A DNA stretch of 59,374 bases from Paludibacteraceae bacterium (GCA_016937795.1 JAFGVV010000060.1:1-59374); one strand, 5' to 3'. Shown: positions 36,979-47,209, counted from the first letter of the stretch. The notes: generated by a model not told the origin, from the sequence alone. A program made the numbers and translations.

Positions 36979-39819
36979 ATGAAAAAAACTACATTATTTA
37001 TTATTCTGATTATATTCGGAATCACAACACAACTCACTGCACAGGTGAATGGGACTGCGGCAATACCTTTAGCCTCTACGCCCGAAAAACCAGTGTATTA
37101 TTACATCGAAAGTGCTTATAACGGCAGTACCGGTGCAAAACCCGCAACAGGGATTTCGAGCAATGGAATGCTTCTGTATTCGCAAACAACCGACAACAGC
37201 AATGCAAATTACGCTTTAAAAGAGAGCATAACAAACGTTGACGATGTTGCCACATGGAGACTGGAGGCCTCCGGAGCCAATATCAAAATCATCAACAAAA
37301 ACACCTGGTACTTAAAAACCTCTGTAAACCCCACGCTCGTTACCTTAGGAGCAACAGCCGAAGAGAATATCCTTTCTCAGTATGCGAACACATTTCAATT
37401 CAGCATCAAACCTACCACCGGCAACCCGGTCATAGCCTGGCATAACGATGCAAGAGGAAATTACTTAGACAAGTATAGCAGCCAGGGAGCAAACAGCAGA
37501 ACCGCCTGGTATTTTATCGTTGTACCCGGCTACGAAGACAACTACAATGATTATTATGCAAGCTATCAGGTTACATTGTTGGGCAATCAAATTACAGCAG
37601 CTACCAGTTTACTGACAAACACAGTGGAAGGTACTGAAATTTTCAACTACAGCGCTGCCAGCCGAAACAATCTTCAATCTGCCATCGATGCAGCACAAGC
37701 GGTTTACGATAACAGCACTACAAGTACTCAGCAAGCGATAGATGCAATAGCCGCTTTAAACCTGGGCATCTACAACTACAAGTCGAGCCAGGTAATGCCT
37801 TTCAATGTAAGCGACGAAACCAATACATACTGGTATCAAATACACGACAAAAGATCACCTGCTGTATACTGGAACATAGCCACAGTAGGCACAACAGCCA
37901 ATGCATTGGGCAGAACAACAAGCTCTAACCCTACCGCCAATACACAACTTTTCAAATTTGTAAAAGCCCCCTATCCAAACACAGGATACTATATCTATAG
38001 TAAGTCTGATGCAACGAATGCCCTGTCATCACCTACCACCAACAACGGAGAAATCATTCGTATCGATTCAACCCCAATAAGCTGGTTGTTTGAGAATGCA
38101 CAAACAGATCACTACCTGATATCAACTGAAACAAGTTTAAGACAACTGAATAGCTATACCGATAAAATTTCGTATTACAATGGTGGAGCTGCCGACGACG
38201 GCAACAACTGGATGTTTATTGAATTAGACTTGACGGTACTTAAAGATGCTTACAACCAAAAACGTACAGAAGCCCGCGAGCTTTATACAAATACGGCAAG
38301 TTACGAAGGTTCTGACTTTGGACAATTCAGCGCTGCAAACCGCAGCACACTTGATGGAGTTGTTTCAGCAGAAGAAGCTAAAGACGTGGAAACTTTAAGC
38401 TTTAATCAATTAGAAGAAAATATCAGCACATTACAATCAGCCATTGACAACTTCAAAAGCTCAGTAAACAAAAACATAAATTCACTTTTATCTGCTAATC
38501 CCGAAAATTATCGCTGGTACAGCATTCGCAGTACCGGTACTGCAACTTATGTTTCCGGAAAGGTAATTTCCTCAACCGGCAGAGTTCTGAGCAATAAGTT
38601 TACTTTTGAAGTTCCCGGCGAGCCAGTCACCGACACCCAGCTGTTCAGATTCGAAATATCAGACAATCAGGTGAAGATAAGAAATAAAGCAAACAGTTAC
38701 TATATGGCTGCCGATGGGGCTATCTCCGAAACAGCTGCCAGCTTTGCTCTTGATCAATTAACGGACGGTTATTCATTCAACATCAAACCAGCCAGCGCAA
38801 ATGCCATTCATGCACAGGAGGCTGGCTCACACATCGTAAACTGGCCCGGCATTGCAGGTTCAGCTTCCGCATGGGTATTCGATTATGTTACTGAAACAGC
38901 CAAACCGGTATCCAGAACCATTAGCGTTAGCTCAGCCGACACTAACAAAGGTACTGCAGCCATTGTAGGAAGCACCGAAAGCACTACAACTACTGCCGAA
39001 AATATAACCGTAAAAGCAATACCGCTACCAGGCTTTATCTTTAGCAAATGGACAGATGCTGTGACCGATGCCGATGTGAGCAGCGAGCCTTTTTTTACTT
39101 ACACGGGTACTACCGACATCCAACTGAAAGCCAATTTCGCAACCCTCGGAACTGTAGGCCGTCCATTGACCACCGATGATATTATGCCTGTGTATTATTA
39201 TATCCAGTCAGCCTCCGATGGTTCATACGTATTCAACGGCTACAGTGGCGACTTCCGCAACAATGTAATGATTTCACCTACAACTGCCGGAAATATCATT
39301 CACAACAAACTCAGCGCTGCCACCAGCAACGACCATGCATTGTGGCAAATAGTAAACGTAGAAGGTGTAACCATGCTTAAAAACAAAGCCACTGGCTGGT
39401 TTATGAACGGCTCACGTGCAGTAGGTACCACAGGAAGTGCATTTACAAGCACAACACTCGAGGCCGCACCTACACAGTATGTAATGAAAACCGCCGACCA
39501 GCCAAGCTACATAAACACATGGAAGAACAACCTCTGCGACCGCCTGAGTTTGGTGACAACTGCCAACAGCATGCTCGCATGGTACTTTGTGGTAGAACCG
39601 GGAAGTCTGACCAACTACAACTTTACCACCGGGAATGTAAATACTCCTAATGTGAAGTATATCATCCGCACTGCCAACAAAGTGATTACTGTAGACGGTG
39701 TTGAAAACTTCGAAGTATTTAGCATTAACGGACAAAAACAAAACAAAACACAGGCTCTGGAAAGCGGAATTTACATTGTACGCATCCAAAACCAGGCGTT
39801 TAAAGTAAACGTAAAATAA
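36979..39819 (+). CDS. Large T9SS-sorted surface protein with ricin-like and FIVAR-like modules
   Basis: 946 residues with a signal peptide ending at TQLTAQ. Modules as seen by eye: ricin-type beta-trefoil-like blocks around 35-190, 290-420, 500-640 and 745-880 (recurrent YYYI-S, Q-F-F, AW-F motifs); FIVAR-like helical linkers around 205-275 and 430-495 (ARELYTNT, NLQSAIDAAQAVYDN); an InlB-B-repeat-like domain around 660-735 (NKGTAAIVGSTES to IQLKANF); and a short T9SS tail (VENFEVFSINGQKQN to VRIQNQAFKVNVK). No catalytic motif is recognised. The N-terminal ~170 residues resemble those of the sialidase at 42.6 kb, so it may bind the same glycan. The consensus promoter and UUCG-type terminator indicate a monocistronic gene. 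Its role as a surface lectin is inferred. Confidence 0.82.
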   Translation: MKKTTLFIILIIFGITTQLTAQVNGTAAIPLASTPEKPVYYYIESAYNGSTGAKPATGISSNGMLLYSQTTDNSNANYALKESITNVDDVATWRLEASGANIKIINKNTWYLKTSVNPTLVTLGATAEENILSQYANTFQFSIKPTTGNPVIAWHNDARGNYLDKYSSQGANSRTAWYFIVVPGYEDNYNDYYASYQVTLLGNQITAATSLLTNTVEGTEIFNYSAASRNNLQSAIDAAQAVYDNSTTSTQQAIDAIAALNLGIYNYKSSQVMPFNVSDETNTYWYQIHDKRSPAVYWNIATVGTTANALGRTTSSNPTANTQLFKFVKAPYPNTGYYIYSKSDATNALSSPTTNNGEIIRIDSTPISWLFENAQTDHYLISTETSLRQLNSYTDKISYYNGGAADDGNNWMFIELDLTVLKDAYNQKRTEARELYTNTASYEGSDFGQFSAANRSTLDGVVSAEEAKDVETLSFNQLEENISTLQSAIDNFKSSVNKNINSLLSANPENYRWYSIRSTGTATYVSGKVISSTGRVLSNKFTFEVPGEPVTDTQLFRFEISDNQVKIRNKANSYYMAADGAISETAASFALDQLTDGYSFNIKPASANAIHAQEAGSHIVNWPGIAGSASAWVFDYVTETAKPVSRTISVSSADTNKGTAAIVGSTESTTTTAENITVKAIPLPGFIFSKWTDAVTDADVSSEPFFTYTGTTDIQLKANFATLGTVGRPLTTDDIMPVYYYIQSASDGSYVFNGYSGDFRNNVMISPTTAGNIIHNKLSAATSNDHALWQIVNVEGVTMLKNKATGWFMNGSRAVGTTGSAFTSTTLEAAPTQYVMKTADQPSYINTWKNNLCDRLSLVTTANSMLAWYFVVEPGSLTNYNFTTGNVNTPNVKYIIRTANKVITVDGVENFEVFSINGQKQNKTQALESGIYIVRIQNQAFKVNVK
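39658..39819 (+). repeat. 162-base duplicated sorting-tail segment, copy 1
   Basis: This segment, encoding IRTANKVITVDGVENFEVFS and the remaining tail, is almost identical in DNA to 42022-42183, including many synonymous positions. It is far more similar than the rest of the two genes. Confidence 0.8.
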
Positions 39820-39862
39820 CACTCATAGCTTTAAGTAAATTATTCGTTACTTTATAATAATT

Positions 39863-39901
39863 ACGGCTGCTCTGAACTTCGGTTCGGGCAGCCGTTTTTT
39901 T
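39863..39901 (+). terminator. UUCG-loop terminator, copy 1
   Basis: ACGGCTGC (39863-39870) pairs with GCAGCCGT (39888-39895) around an inner GAAC-TTCG-GTTC loop, followed by a run of Ts. A near-identical copy follows the next gene. Confidence 0.9.
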
Positions 39902-40065
39902 AGCATTAACCAATCCACATTATTATACAACATAATAATTTAAAGCCCCTTACTTTGCACAACAAACACCAACAAAACACATATATACAAACATGCATTA
40001 AAGATATAAGCCGTATATTTTTAATATTTTTTATTTTGACCTCATTATTCTTTAATTTTATTTCA

Positions 40066-40073
40066 TATATTTG
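40066..40073 (+). promoter_or_regulatory. -7 box of the second ricin/FIVAR-like T9SS gene
   Basis: TATATTTG followed by CAGC, as in the first gene. No -33 TTTG lies at the 18-base distance. It places transcription downstream of the longer frame's first codons and so supports the ATG at 40123. Confidence 0.6.
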
Positions 40074-40122
40074 CAGCGTGCTAAAAATCATTTTACACAT
40101 AATACTAAAAAAAATTACAGTT

Positions 40123-42183
40123 ATGAGAAAAAACTTTTACAAACTGTCGGCTGTGCTGTTATTGCTCAGTGTAACATTATCAATCTTTGCTGCTTCTACA
40201 CCTGCTGCCAACGATGGCAAATGGTATTACGTTAAATCGCAACGCTTCAACACCGGAGGTCCATGGTGGACATTTGACACAAAAGTCATCCCCGGTGCAT
40301 TTACCAAAGCCGACAATCAGAAATTCACATTGGTATCGGTGGGCGAAACCGACGAGGTCACAATCAAAGAATTTGGCGGCACACTCATGGCTATCGAAGG
40401 AGCATTCAACGCTACCGGACCTGCTATCGGATGGACCATCACTTCGAATATTGTAAACGGCATTCAGGGCTATGCATTTCCCGGCGAAGAACAAGGACTA
40501 CATCAGGGCGCCGGTGGTTGGGACTGGGAAGTCAGAGCTGACGGCTGGTATGACCTCACCGATTTTTGCACCTTCTTTTTCTACGAAGTTAGTGCCGATG
40601 CAGAACTCAACATTGCCATTGACGAAGCCACAGAAAGACTAAACACTGTCACCATTGGCTCAAGAGGAGGACAAACACCTCAGACTGCTTACGACAATTA
40701 TCTGGCTGCAATAAACACCGCTAAAACAACTCTTGGCTCAACCGATGCCGGAGCAATTGCAACTGCTATTGAAAATCTGAATACTGCAACCGCAACTTTT
40801 ATAAGCGCAAAAGTCACCTTTGTACAATCATCTACATCCGCCACACCCATCTGGTATCTGATAAAAACAGCCGGTCGCGGAGGCCTGGGATCAACCCTGT
40901 ATACCAATGGCTCCAACGCTCAGATGCGATGGAATTCAACCGACAAAAACGTGGCAGCCGACGGAACAAGCACCGGGGATGCCGCTCCTGCTTTGAAATA
41001 CCTTTTCCGCTTCGAACTACAGAGCGACAAATCGTACAGAATTGTAAATGCCTCATTGCCAAACGGAGAAGTACTGCAGGCAGCTGCAGGAGGATATTCA
41101 AGTAATGAAATTAAATATGGCACCCCTTCCAATCCGACCAGCACATGGAATCTCATTGCACTTGGATACAACGCCACACTCAATATTGACGAAATCAAAT
41201 TTAAATCTACCGGCAACGGAACTGTTTTCCACGCTGCAGGTGGTAACACCATGGTTTCGTACGATGGCGGTGCAGGGTCAGCTTCGGCATGGTATGTAGA
41301 GCAATATACCGGGAATGTAAGTTCACTTTACAAGCCCGAATTAGAAGCCAAAATTGCCGCAGCACAAACCTTACTGACAAACACAACCGAAGGAACTACG
41401 TTTGGACAATATTCAGCTACTGAACGTACTGCATTGACCCAGGCCATTGCAACAGCACAAGCCATATACGATGAAGCCGCATCCACAGAAACCGAAACAG
41501 CGATTATTAATCTCAACAACGCTATCGACAGCTACAAAGCCACCATCAACACCAACAAAACAAGTCTTTTGTCTGCTAATGCAAACAATTACAAGTGGTA
41601 CAGCATTCGCAGCACAAGCACTGCTACTTATGCAATGGGAAAAGTGATATCTTCAACAGGCAGACTGGAAAATGAAAAATTCACTTTCGAAAATGTAAGC
41701 GATCCGGTAGCAGACACCCAACTGTTCCGATTTGAACTATCAGGCGAAAATGTAGCCATCATCAACAAAGCAAATGGCTTTTACATAGCTACAAATGGAG
41801 CCATATCAGCTACAAGCACAGCATTTCCATTAATCCTGTTGTCCGATGGATATTCATTCAATATCGGAAGCGGTGGAAATGCCCTACACGCTCAGGCTAC
41901 CGGCTCACACATGGTAAATTATCAGGGAAGTGCAGGCTCAGCATCAGCATGGGTGTTTGACTTTGTAAAGGAAGAAACCAAAATTTCAACCGGCACAAAC
42001 CACAATTTAATGCAGCAAACTTATATCATCCGCACTGCCAACAAAGTGATTACTGTGGACGGCGTTGAAAACTTCGAAGTATTTAGCATTAGCGGACAAA
42101 AACAAAACAAAGCACAGGCTCTGGAAAGCGGAATTTACATTGTACGCATCCAAAACCAGGCATTTAAAGTAAATCTAAAATAA
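40123..42183 (+). CDS. T9SS-sorted surface protein with ricin-like and FIVAR-like modules (paralogue)
   Basis: 686 residues from the ATG at 40123, chosen for its signal peptide (KLSAVLLLLSVTLSIFAA) and its position after the -7 box. A unique N-terminal module rich in tryptophan (GGPWWTFDTK, GAGGWDWEVRADGWYDLTDF) is followed by FIVAR-like helices (YDNYLAAINTAKTTLG and TLLTNTTEGTTFGQYS) and two ricin-like blocks. The second, beginning NYKWYSIRSTSTATY, is closely related to residues 510-640 of the preceding protein. The C-terminal 54 residues form a T9SS tail nearly identical to that protein's. No enzyme motif is recognised. It probably arose from its neighbour by duplication plus module exchange, and is likely a surface-exposed glycan-binding protein. 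Confidence 0.82.
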   Translation: MRKNFYKLSAVLLLLSVTLSIFAASTPAANDGKWYYVKSQRFNTGGPWWTFDTKVIPGAFTKADNQKFTLVSVGETDEVTIKEFGGTLMAIEGAFNATGPAIGWTITSNIVNGIQGYAFPGEEQGLHQGAGGWDWEVRADGWYDLTDFCTFFFYEVSADAELNIAIDEATERLNTVTIGSRGGQTPQTAYDNYLAAINTAKTTLGSTDAGAIATAIENLNTATATFISAKVTFVQSSTSATPIWYLIKTAGRGGLGSTLYTNGSNAQMRWNSTDKNVAADGTSTGDAAPALKYLFRFELQSDKSYRIVNASLPNGEVLQAAAGGYSSNEIKYGTPSNPTSTWNLIALGYNATLNIDEIKFKSTGNGTVFHAAGGNTMVSYDGGAGSASAWYVEQYTGNVSSLYKPELEAKIAAAQTLLTNTTEGTTFGQYSATERTALTQAIATAQAIYDEAASTETETAIINLNNAIDSYKATINTNKTSLLSANANNYKWYSIRSTSTATYAMGKVISSTGRLENEKFTFENVSDPVADTQLFRFELSGENVAIINKANGFYIATNGAISATSTAFPLILLSDGYSFNIGSGGNALHAQATGSHMVNYQGSAGSASAWVFDFVKEETKISTGTNHNLMQQTYIIRTANKVITVDGVENFEVFSISGQKQNKAQALESGIYIVRIQNQAFKVNLK
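42022..42183 (+). repeat. 162-base duplicated sorting-tail segment, copy 2
   Basis: It has the same length as 39658-39819, with only a handful of base differences, most of them silent. Confidence 0.8.
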
Positions 42184-42230
42184 AGCTAACAGCACAATGT
42201 AATTTCACACATTCACTTGTAGCAATAATT

Positions 42231-42268
42231 ACGGCTGCTCAGAACTTCGGTTCGGGCAGCCGTTTTTA
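42231..42268 (+). terminator. UUCG-loop terminator, copy 2
   Basis: ACGGCTGC (42231-42238) and GCAGCCGT (42256-42263) enclose a GAAC-TTCG-GTTC loop, then a T-run. It differs from copy 1 by one base in the stem-loop. The following ~280 bases to the next promoter hold no feature that I can support. Confidence 0.9.
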
Positions 42269-42548
42269 TTTATGGCAGACAACATTTAACAAAACACACA
42301 TCTACAGCATCCCGAAACGAGCATCAACACAGGACAACCAACCGGACACTTACTCAATGGTAGTATTTCACATTCAGACTTTTGAACGCTAAAAAAAACA
42401 TCAATACTTCAAATATAAAACACAAACAAAATATCTTAAAAAATAACATCGCATCTTATTTTCACCAGCACAATTAACCAGCAACACAAAACAACAACAT
42501 GATACTTAATAAATATACTTACAAATTGAGTGTATTTTACTATTTTTA

Positions 42549-42578
42549 TTTGTTTTTGAAAAACTTTTCATATATTTG
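42549..42578 (+). promoter_or_regulatory. Promoter of the T9SS sialidase
   Basis: TTTG (42549-42552), an 18-base spacer and TATATTTG (42571-42578). The flanking TTTACTATTTTTATTTG matches the promoter at 36.9 kb, which suggests shared control. Confidence 0.75.
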
Positions 42579-42632
42579 TGACGTTATTAAGCTCATTATA
42601 CTTCAATATTTAAAATTCACAAACAATTATAT

Positions 42633-45600
42633 ATGAAAAAGATTATACTCTACGTAATTCTGGCACTGCTAGGTATTACAACACAAGTCACGGCACAGCT
42701 AACTGGCACAGCCGTAACTCCAACAGTTTCTACGGAAGCTGAACCTATATATTATTACATTGAGTCTGCAGCTGTAACTACAGTAGGAACTCCTGGTACA
42801 ACTGTTACCGATATTCTTCCAATGAAAAACAAAGGATACGTTATGTATTCACCAACAGCAGCAGGAAAGACCAAATACCGCATAAGTACAGGTGCGGATG
42901 ATGAACAATGGACACTTGTCAGTATTAGCGGAACCACTTATTTGAAAAATAAAGGCACGGGACTCTATTTTAGACAATCTCATTCAGTTGGATCTACTGC
43001 TAACGAAGCATTTACTTATACTTCTTTGGGAAGTGATCAATACTCTATAAAGAGTAGTACTAGTTCTAGTTACTTATTAGCTTGGAATAATGCCACCTGC
43101 GACCGTTGGAGCTCAGCAGGTTTAGATCAAAATACTGCCTGGTTTTTTACAGCAGCACCAGCCTACAGTGGCAACGCACTTAACCTCAACGGCAGCACCA
43201 ACTTTATGCGCATACCGCACAATGCAGCGTTTAATTTTAGCAATACCGAAGCGTTTTCTATTTCCTTCTGGATAAATTCCAATCTGGTGGCTGGCAGAAA
43301 TGCCCGTATAATTGCAAAACGCGGACCAAACGAAGCTGCAACTACCGATAAATCGGGATACGAGATTTGGGGATTGAACACAACTACAAACTTCCTTGCG
43401 GTTAATACTACCACCGGAACCTCAAACACCAACCTGTATTCAGTATGGGGAACTGTAGCCGGAACACCAACCACCTGGACGCATATTGCTTATGTGGTAA
43501 CGGGAACCGGAACCGACCGAAACATAATCATGTACCAAAACGGGCAAGTGACTGGTTCTGCCAAAATTTCAAACAAAGATGTAAGCACATTCTCAGTAAC
43601 TAATGGATTTGATGTTTTCATCGGAAAAGGTCAGTATGACGGAGGATCAGGCAAAGTAAACGGTAAAATGGACAATATCCGTTTCTGGAACAAAGCCCTG
43701 TCGGCCGTTGAAGTAGAAAGCGACCAGGCGACTGTCGTAAACGCTTCCACTCCCAACCTGATTGCAGCCTACGATTTCGAAACGGTCGATCTGAATGCAA
43801 TGACCGTTGCTGATATAAAGGGCACACACACTGCGAATCTCGAAGGATATTCTGCACTTACAGCAAGCGTAGAACAGTTTGGCATGAGCGGTCGTGGCAA
43901 CACCAACGACCCGATTTTAAGAGCCACCGTCACAGTAAGCGCCACCGATGCAGTAGGACAACCCTTAGCGGCAGTGAATCTGAACAACGCCATTCTTAAC
44001 CTCACCGGCACCACCAGCCTTTCCGATATTACTTCGCTGAAAGTATATTCTACGGGCACAAACGTAAACTTCGACCCTCGCGATCCTATTACAAAAGGTG
44101 CAGTTTTATTGGCTAGCTGCTCGCCTGCTGCAGGAGATATTAGCTGCACGCTGAGTGGAACATTGGCAGCAGGCACAAATTATTTGTGGATTACTGCCGA
44201 CATTGCCAACAATGCAACGGAAGGAAATCAGATTGATATTGCACTGAAAAGCATTACCTACAACACCGACAAAATCCATACGCTTGCGGCAAACAACCCG
44301 ACCGGCACCACCAACATAATGCTGGCGCGTAAACTAATTGTAGCTCCCGGCGATGCTGGCTCTGCAAATTACCGCATCCCGGCAGTGATTACTGCAAAAG
44401 ATGGCTCAGTGATTCTGTTTACCGACAAACGCAAATTCAACAATACCGATCTTCCACAGGATATCGACGTAGTAACGCACCGCAGTACCGATAATGGTAA
44501 AACCTGGTCGACAGCCACTACTATTGCACAGGGAACAGGTGTGGGAGCAGGTTTTGGTGATGTGGCAACTGTGAAAACAAAAACAGGTAAAATAATTTCA
44601 CTTTTTGCAGGTGGCGCTGGTTTCGTAGCATCTACTTCATCGAACCCTATTAAAGTGTATAAATCTGAAAGTACCGACAATGGAATAAGCTGGTCGGCTC
44701 CAACAGACATTACGTCTCAGTTATACGCTCAGGGCTGTTCAGACCCCACACGCGCAACATGGAGCGGATTATTCATTGCATCTGGACAAATGCTTTATAC
44801 AAGCACCGGTCGTATAATGGCCGTAGGGTTGGTTCGCGGAGATGGATCAGGAACCAATAACAACTACATTGTTTATTCGGACGATGAGGGTACTACATGG
44901 ACAATGTCGAACAGCAAAGTGATAAGTAGCGGTGATGAAGCTAAAATAATGGAACTGGCCGATGGAACATTTATGGTCACCAGCAGAAGAGGAGGAGCAT
45001 CAGGTCGCCTGAAAGCAACTTCACCCGATGGACTTACCTGGACCGAAACCAGCAGCAATATCAGCGAGTTAGTAGAACCTGCTTGCAATGGCGACTTTAT
45101 ACGCTATAGCAAAGCCGGCGAAAGCACTACTGGCAATATTTTATTACACTCCATTCCAAACAATGCCTCTTCGCGCCGTAATGTATCGGTATTCTACAGT
45201 ACTAACGAAGGAACCTCATGGACTTTGGGGAAATCGATTGTTCCCGTAATGGCCAACAATGGTTTGTCTGGTTATTCTGCCCTTACAGTATTAGCTGATG
45301 GAACAATCGGTGCTTACGTGGAAGTGGAAAACTACTCGGGTGTATATGGATTGGTATATATGAACTTCTCGCTCAACTGGCTCACAAGCGGATTACAAAC
45401 TTTTGCCGAAAACCGTTGGACGGGCGCCGTGAGCAACGACTACAGTAATGTGGCAAACTGGTCGGCCGGAGCAGTGCCTCAGGGTGAAACCCCCGACATA
45501 GTAGTGGCAGGAAATGCAGCCAACCCACTTTTGCTTAGTGGCACTCAAACATTTGGAAGCATCACTGTAAATCCGGGAGCACGTCTTACGCTCGACAGCG

Positions 45601-47000
45601 AAAATATCACCGCCTCGTCGATCAATATTATCAGCAATGGCACAGGCATGGGAACTGTACTCGACAACACAAACCTGACCACCAGAAACGCAACGGTAAA
45701 AGTGCAACTCACAGGAAAAACAGGAGTGAGTACAAACGACAACTGGTGGTACATCACCACACCTGTTACAGGAGCTACGAGCGATGTATTCAAAAATGAT
45801 GTATCGAACCTGTTCGGTTATTACAACGAAGCAACAGCCACTTATCCTCAAATCACCACTACCACTTCGCTAAACAAAGGGAATGGATATTTGGTAAAAT
45901 TAGGAGGAGCAAATGCGTATTACGATTTAGCAGGCACACTCAACAATGGCGATGTCACTGTAAATCTGACCCGCACAGGCACAACCAACGCCAAACGGGG
46001 CTTCAATCTGGTTGGAAATCCTTATCCTTCGTATATCAATTGGAACACCTTACTGGGCAGTCGCACCGACATTCGCCCCACCATTTGGTACCGCTCACGC
46101 ACAGCAGGAGGTCAAATGGTCTTCGACACATGGAACGGACTTACCGGAACAGGAGCAGGCAAAAACGGAACTGTAAGCCAATACATTCCACCAATGCAGG
46201 CATTTTGGGTAAAAGTTGACAAGGACGGAACAACAGGCGATCCGGTTTTGAACACAGTACAACTCACATTCAGCAACACAGTTCGCAGTCACCGCCCATC
46301 GGGCAATGCCACAAGCTCGCTATTACGTGCACCGCAACAAAACGAACTGCAACTTATCCGACTTCAGGTAAGCAACGGCAGCAATCGCGACGAAACCATA
46401 CTTATGGCTTCTGAACTCGCTTCGAATGGCATAGACCGCTATGATGCTGAAAAAATGCAAAACAACAATACTGAAATACCTGAAATAGCAATATGGATGA
46501 ACAATACCGAGACTGCTATCAATGCTGTAAATCAATTCCCGCTAAACACTGAAATTCCGTTGATTTTCCGTCCCGGAAAAGATGGAAATTTCAGTTTGTC
46601 GGCAACCGAAATAAAAACTGCAGAAGAAAACATTGAGTTTATTCTGAAAGACAGTAACGGAGATACAGAAACGATATTAAACAACGGAGATAAATATTCA
46701 TTTGCAGCAGCTACTACAGACACGAGAAATCGTTTTGCGTTTGTGTTACGGACAAAAGGAACTACCACCGGCGAAACACAATTCGGGCTAAATCCGATAA
46801 AAGCTTTTGCCAGCGCACAACAGCGAATCATTGTGGAGAATATACATACCGGCAACAACATTCTGATATTCAGCGCTACCGGACAATTACTGGAAAGCAT
46901 AACTGCCAAAAGCCAAAGAACAGAGTCAACGGGTAATTTTACAAAAGGCGTGTACTTCGTAAAAGTCAGCAATTACGTTCAGAAAATCATTATTCACTAA
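42633..47000 (+). CDS. T9SS-secreted multidomain GH33 exo-alpha-sialidase
   Basis: 1455 residues with a signal peptide ending at TQVTAQ. Order: a ricin-like module (about 30-175) shared with the two upstream T9SS proteins; a LamG domain (about 180-385; LNLNGSTNFMRIPH, GKMDNIRFWNKAL); a sialidase N-terminal beta-domain (about 410-565); the GH33 six-bladed propeller (about 570-920) with Arg581 in YRIP, Asp boxes (STDNGKTW, STDNGISW, SDDEGTTW, STNEGTSW), Glu769 in GDEAKIMEL and Tyr881 in GYSALTV; then a long beta-rich C-terminal region (about 930-1370; WTGAVSNDYSNVANW) found in many T9SS proteins; and the sorting tail (ILIFSATGQLLES, GVYFVKVS). It should release terminal sialic acid at the cell surface. 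A 63-codon gene follows after 17 bases, then a terminator. Confidence 0.94.
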   Translation: MKKIILYVILALLGITTQVTAQLTGTAVTPTVSTEAEPIYYYIESAAVTTVGTPGTTVTDILPMKNKGYVMYSPTAAGKTKYRISTGADDEQWTLVSISGTTYLKNKGTGLYFRQSHSVGSTANEAFTYTSLGSDQYSIKSSTSSSYLLAWNNATCDRWSSAGLDQNTAWFFTAAPAYSGNALNLNGSTNFMRIPHNAAFNFSNTEAFSISFWINSNLVAGRNARIIAKRGPNEAATTDKSGYEIWGLNTTTNFLAVNTTTGTSNTNLYSVWGTVAGTPTTWTHIAYVVTGTGTDRNIIMYQNGQVTGSAKISNKDVSTFSVTNGFDVFIGKGQYDGGSGKVNGKMDNIRFWNKALSAVEVESDQATVVNASTPNLIAAYDFETVDLNAMTVADIKGTHTANLEGYSALTASVEQFGMSGRGNTNDPILRATVTVSATDAVGQPLAAVNLNNAILNLTGTTSLSDITSLKVYSTGTNVNFDPRDPITKGAVLLASCSPAAGDISCTLSGTLAAGTNYLWITADIANNATEGNQIDIALKSITYNTDKIHTLAANNPTGTTNIMLARKLIVAPGDAGSANYRIPAVITAKDGSVILFTDKRKFNNTDLPQDIDVVTHRSTDNGKTWSTATTIAQGTGVGAGFGDVATVKTKTGKIISLFAGGAGFVASTSSNPIKVYKSESTDNGISWSAPTDITSQLYAQGCSDPTRATWSGLFIASGQMLYTSTGRIMAVGLVRGDGSGTNNNYIVYSDDEGTTWTMSNSKVISSGDEAKIMELADGTFMVTSRRGGASGRLKATSPDGLTWTETSSNISELVEPACNGDFIRYSKAGESTTGNILLHSIPNNASSRRNVSVFYSTNEGTSWTLGKSIVPVMANNGLSGYSALTVLADGTIGAYVEVENYSGVYGLVYMNFSLNWLTSGLQTFAENRWTGAVSNDYSNVANWSAGAVPQGETPDIVVAGNAANPLLLSGTQTFGSITVNPGARLTLDSENITASSINIISNGTGMGTVLDNTNLTTRNATVKVQLTGKTGVSTNDNWWYITTPVTGATSDVFKNDVSNLFGYYNEATATYPQITTTTSLNKGNGYLVKLGGANAYYDLAGTLNNGDVTVNLTRTGTTNAKRGFNLVGNPYPSYINWNTLLGSRTDIRPTIWYRSRTAGGQMVFDTWNGLTGTGAGKNGTVSQYIPPMQAFWVKVDKDGTTGDPVLNTVQLTFSNTVRSHRPSGNATSSLLRAPQQNELQLIRLQVSNGSNRDETILMASELASNGIDRYDAEKMQNNNTEIPEIAIWMNNTETAINAVNQFPLNTEIPLIFRPGKDGNFSLSATEIKTAEENIEFILKDSNGDTETILNNGDKYSFAAATTDTRNRFAFVLRTKGTTTGETQFGLNPIKAFASAQQRIIVENIHTGNNILIFSATGQLLESITAKSQRTESTGNFTKGVYFVKVSNYVQKIIIH

Positions 47001-47017
47001 AAAGCGAAATCACAGCA

Positions 47018-47209
47018 ATGAAGAAACCATATAACGATATCAGTACCGAACGTAAAAAGTACGAAGCACCCGAAATAATGGTGGTTAAACTCGACACAGC
47101 CATCTCACTCGAAATGGCCTCCGACCCGTATCCGCTTGAGGAGCCTGATAACTGGTCGCACAACTCAAACCACATTGCCCCTGACCCATGGAGATCAAAC
47201 CTCGGGTAA
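47018..47209 (+). CDS. Small Bacteroidota-type protein of unknown function, 63 residues
   Basis: It begins 17 bases after the sialidase stop, and a terminator lies directly behind it, so it appears to be the second gene of the sialidase transcript. It has no signal peptide. The pattern ERKKYEAPEIMVVKLDT and ISLEMASDPYP recalls small, poorly characterised Bacteroidota proteins with a Y-x-P-x-x-x-V core and a Pro/acidic tail. The tail (WSHNSNHIAPDPWRS) is rich in Asn, His and Pro. Function unknown. The operon position, start codon and pattern support a real gene. Confidence 0.65.
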   Translation: MKKPYNDISTERKKYEAPEIMVVKLDTAISLEMASDPYPLEEPDNWSHNSNHIAPDPWRSNLG

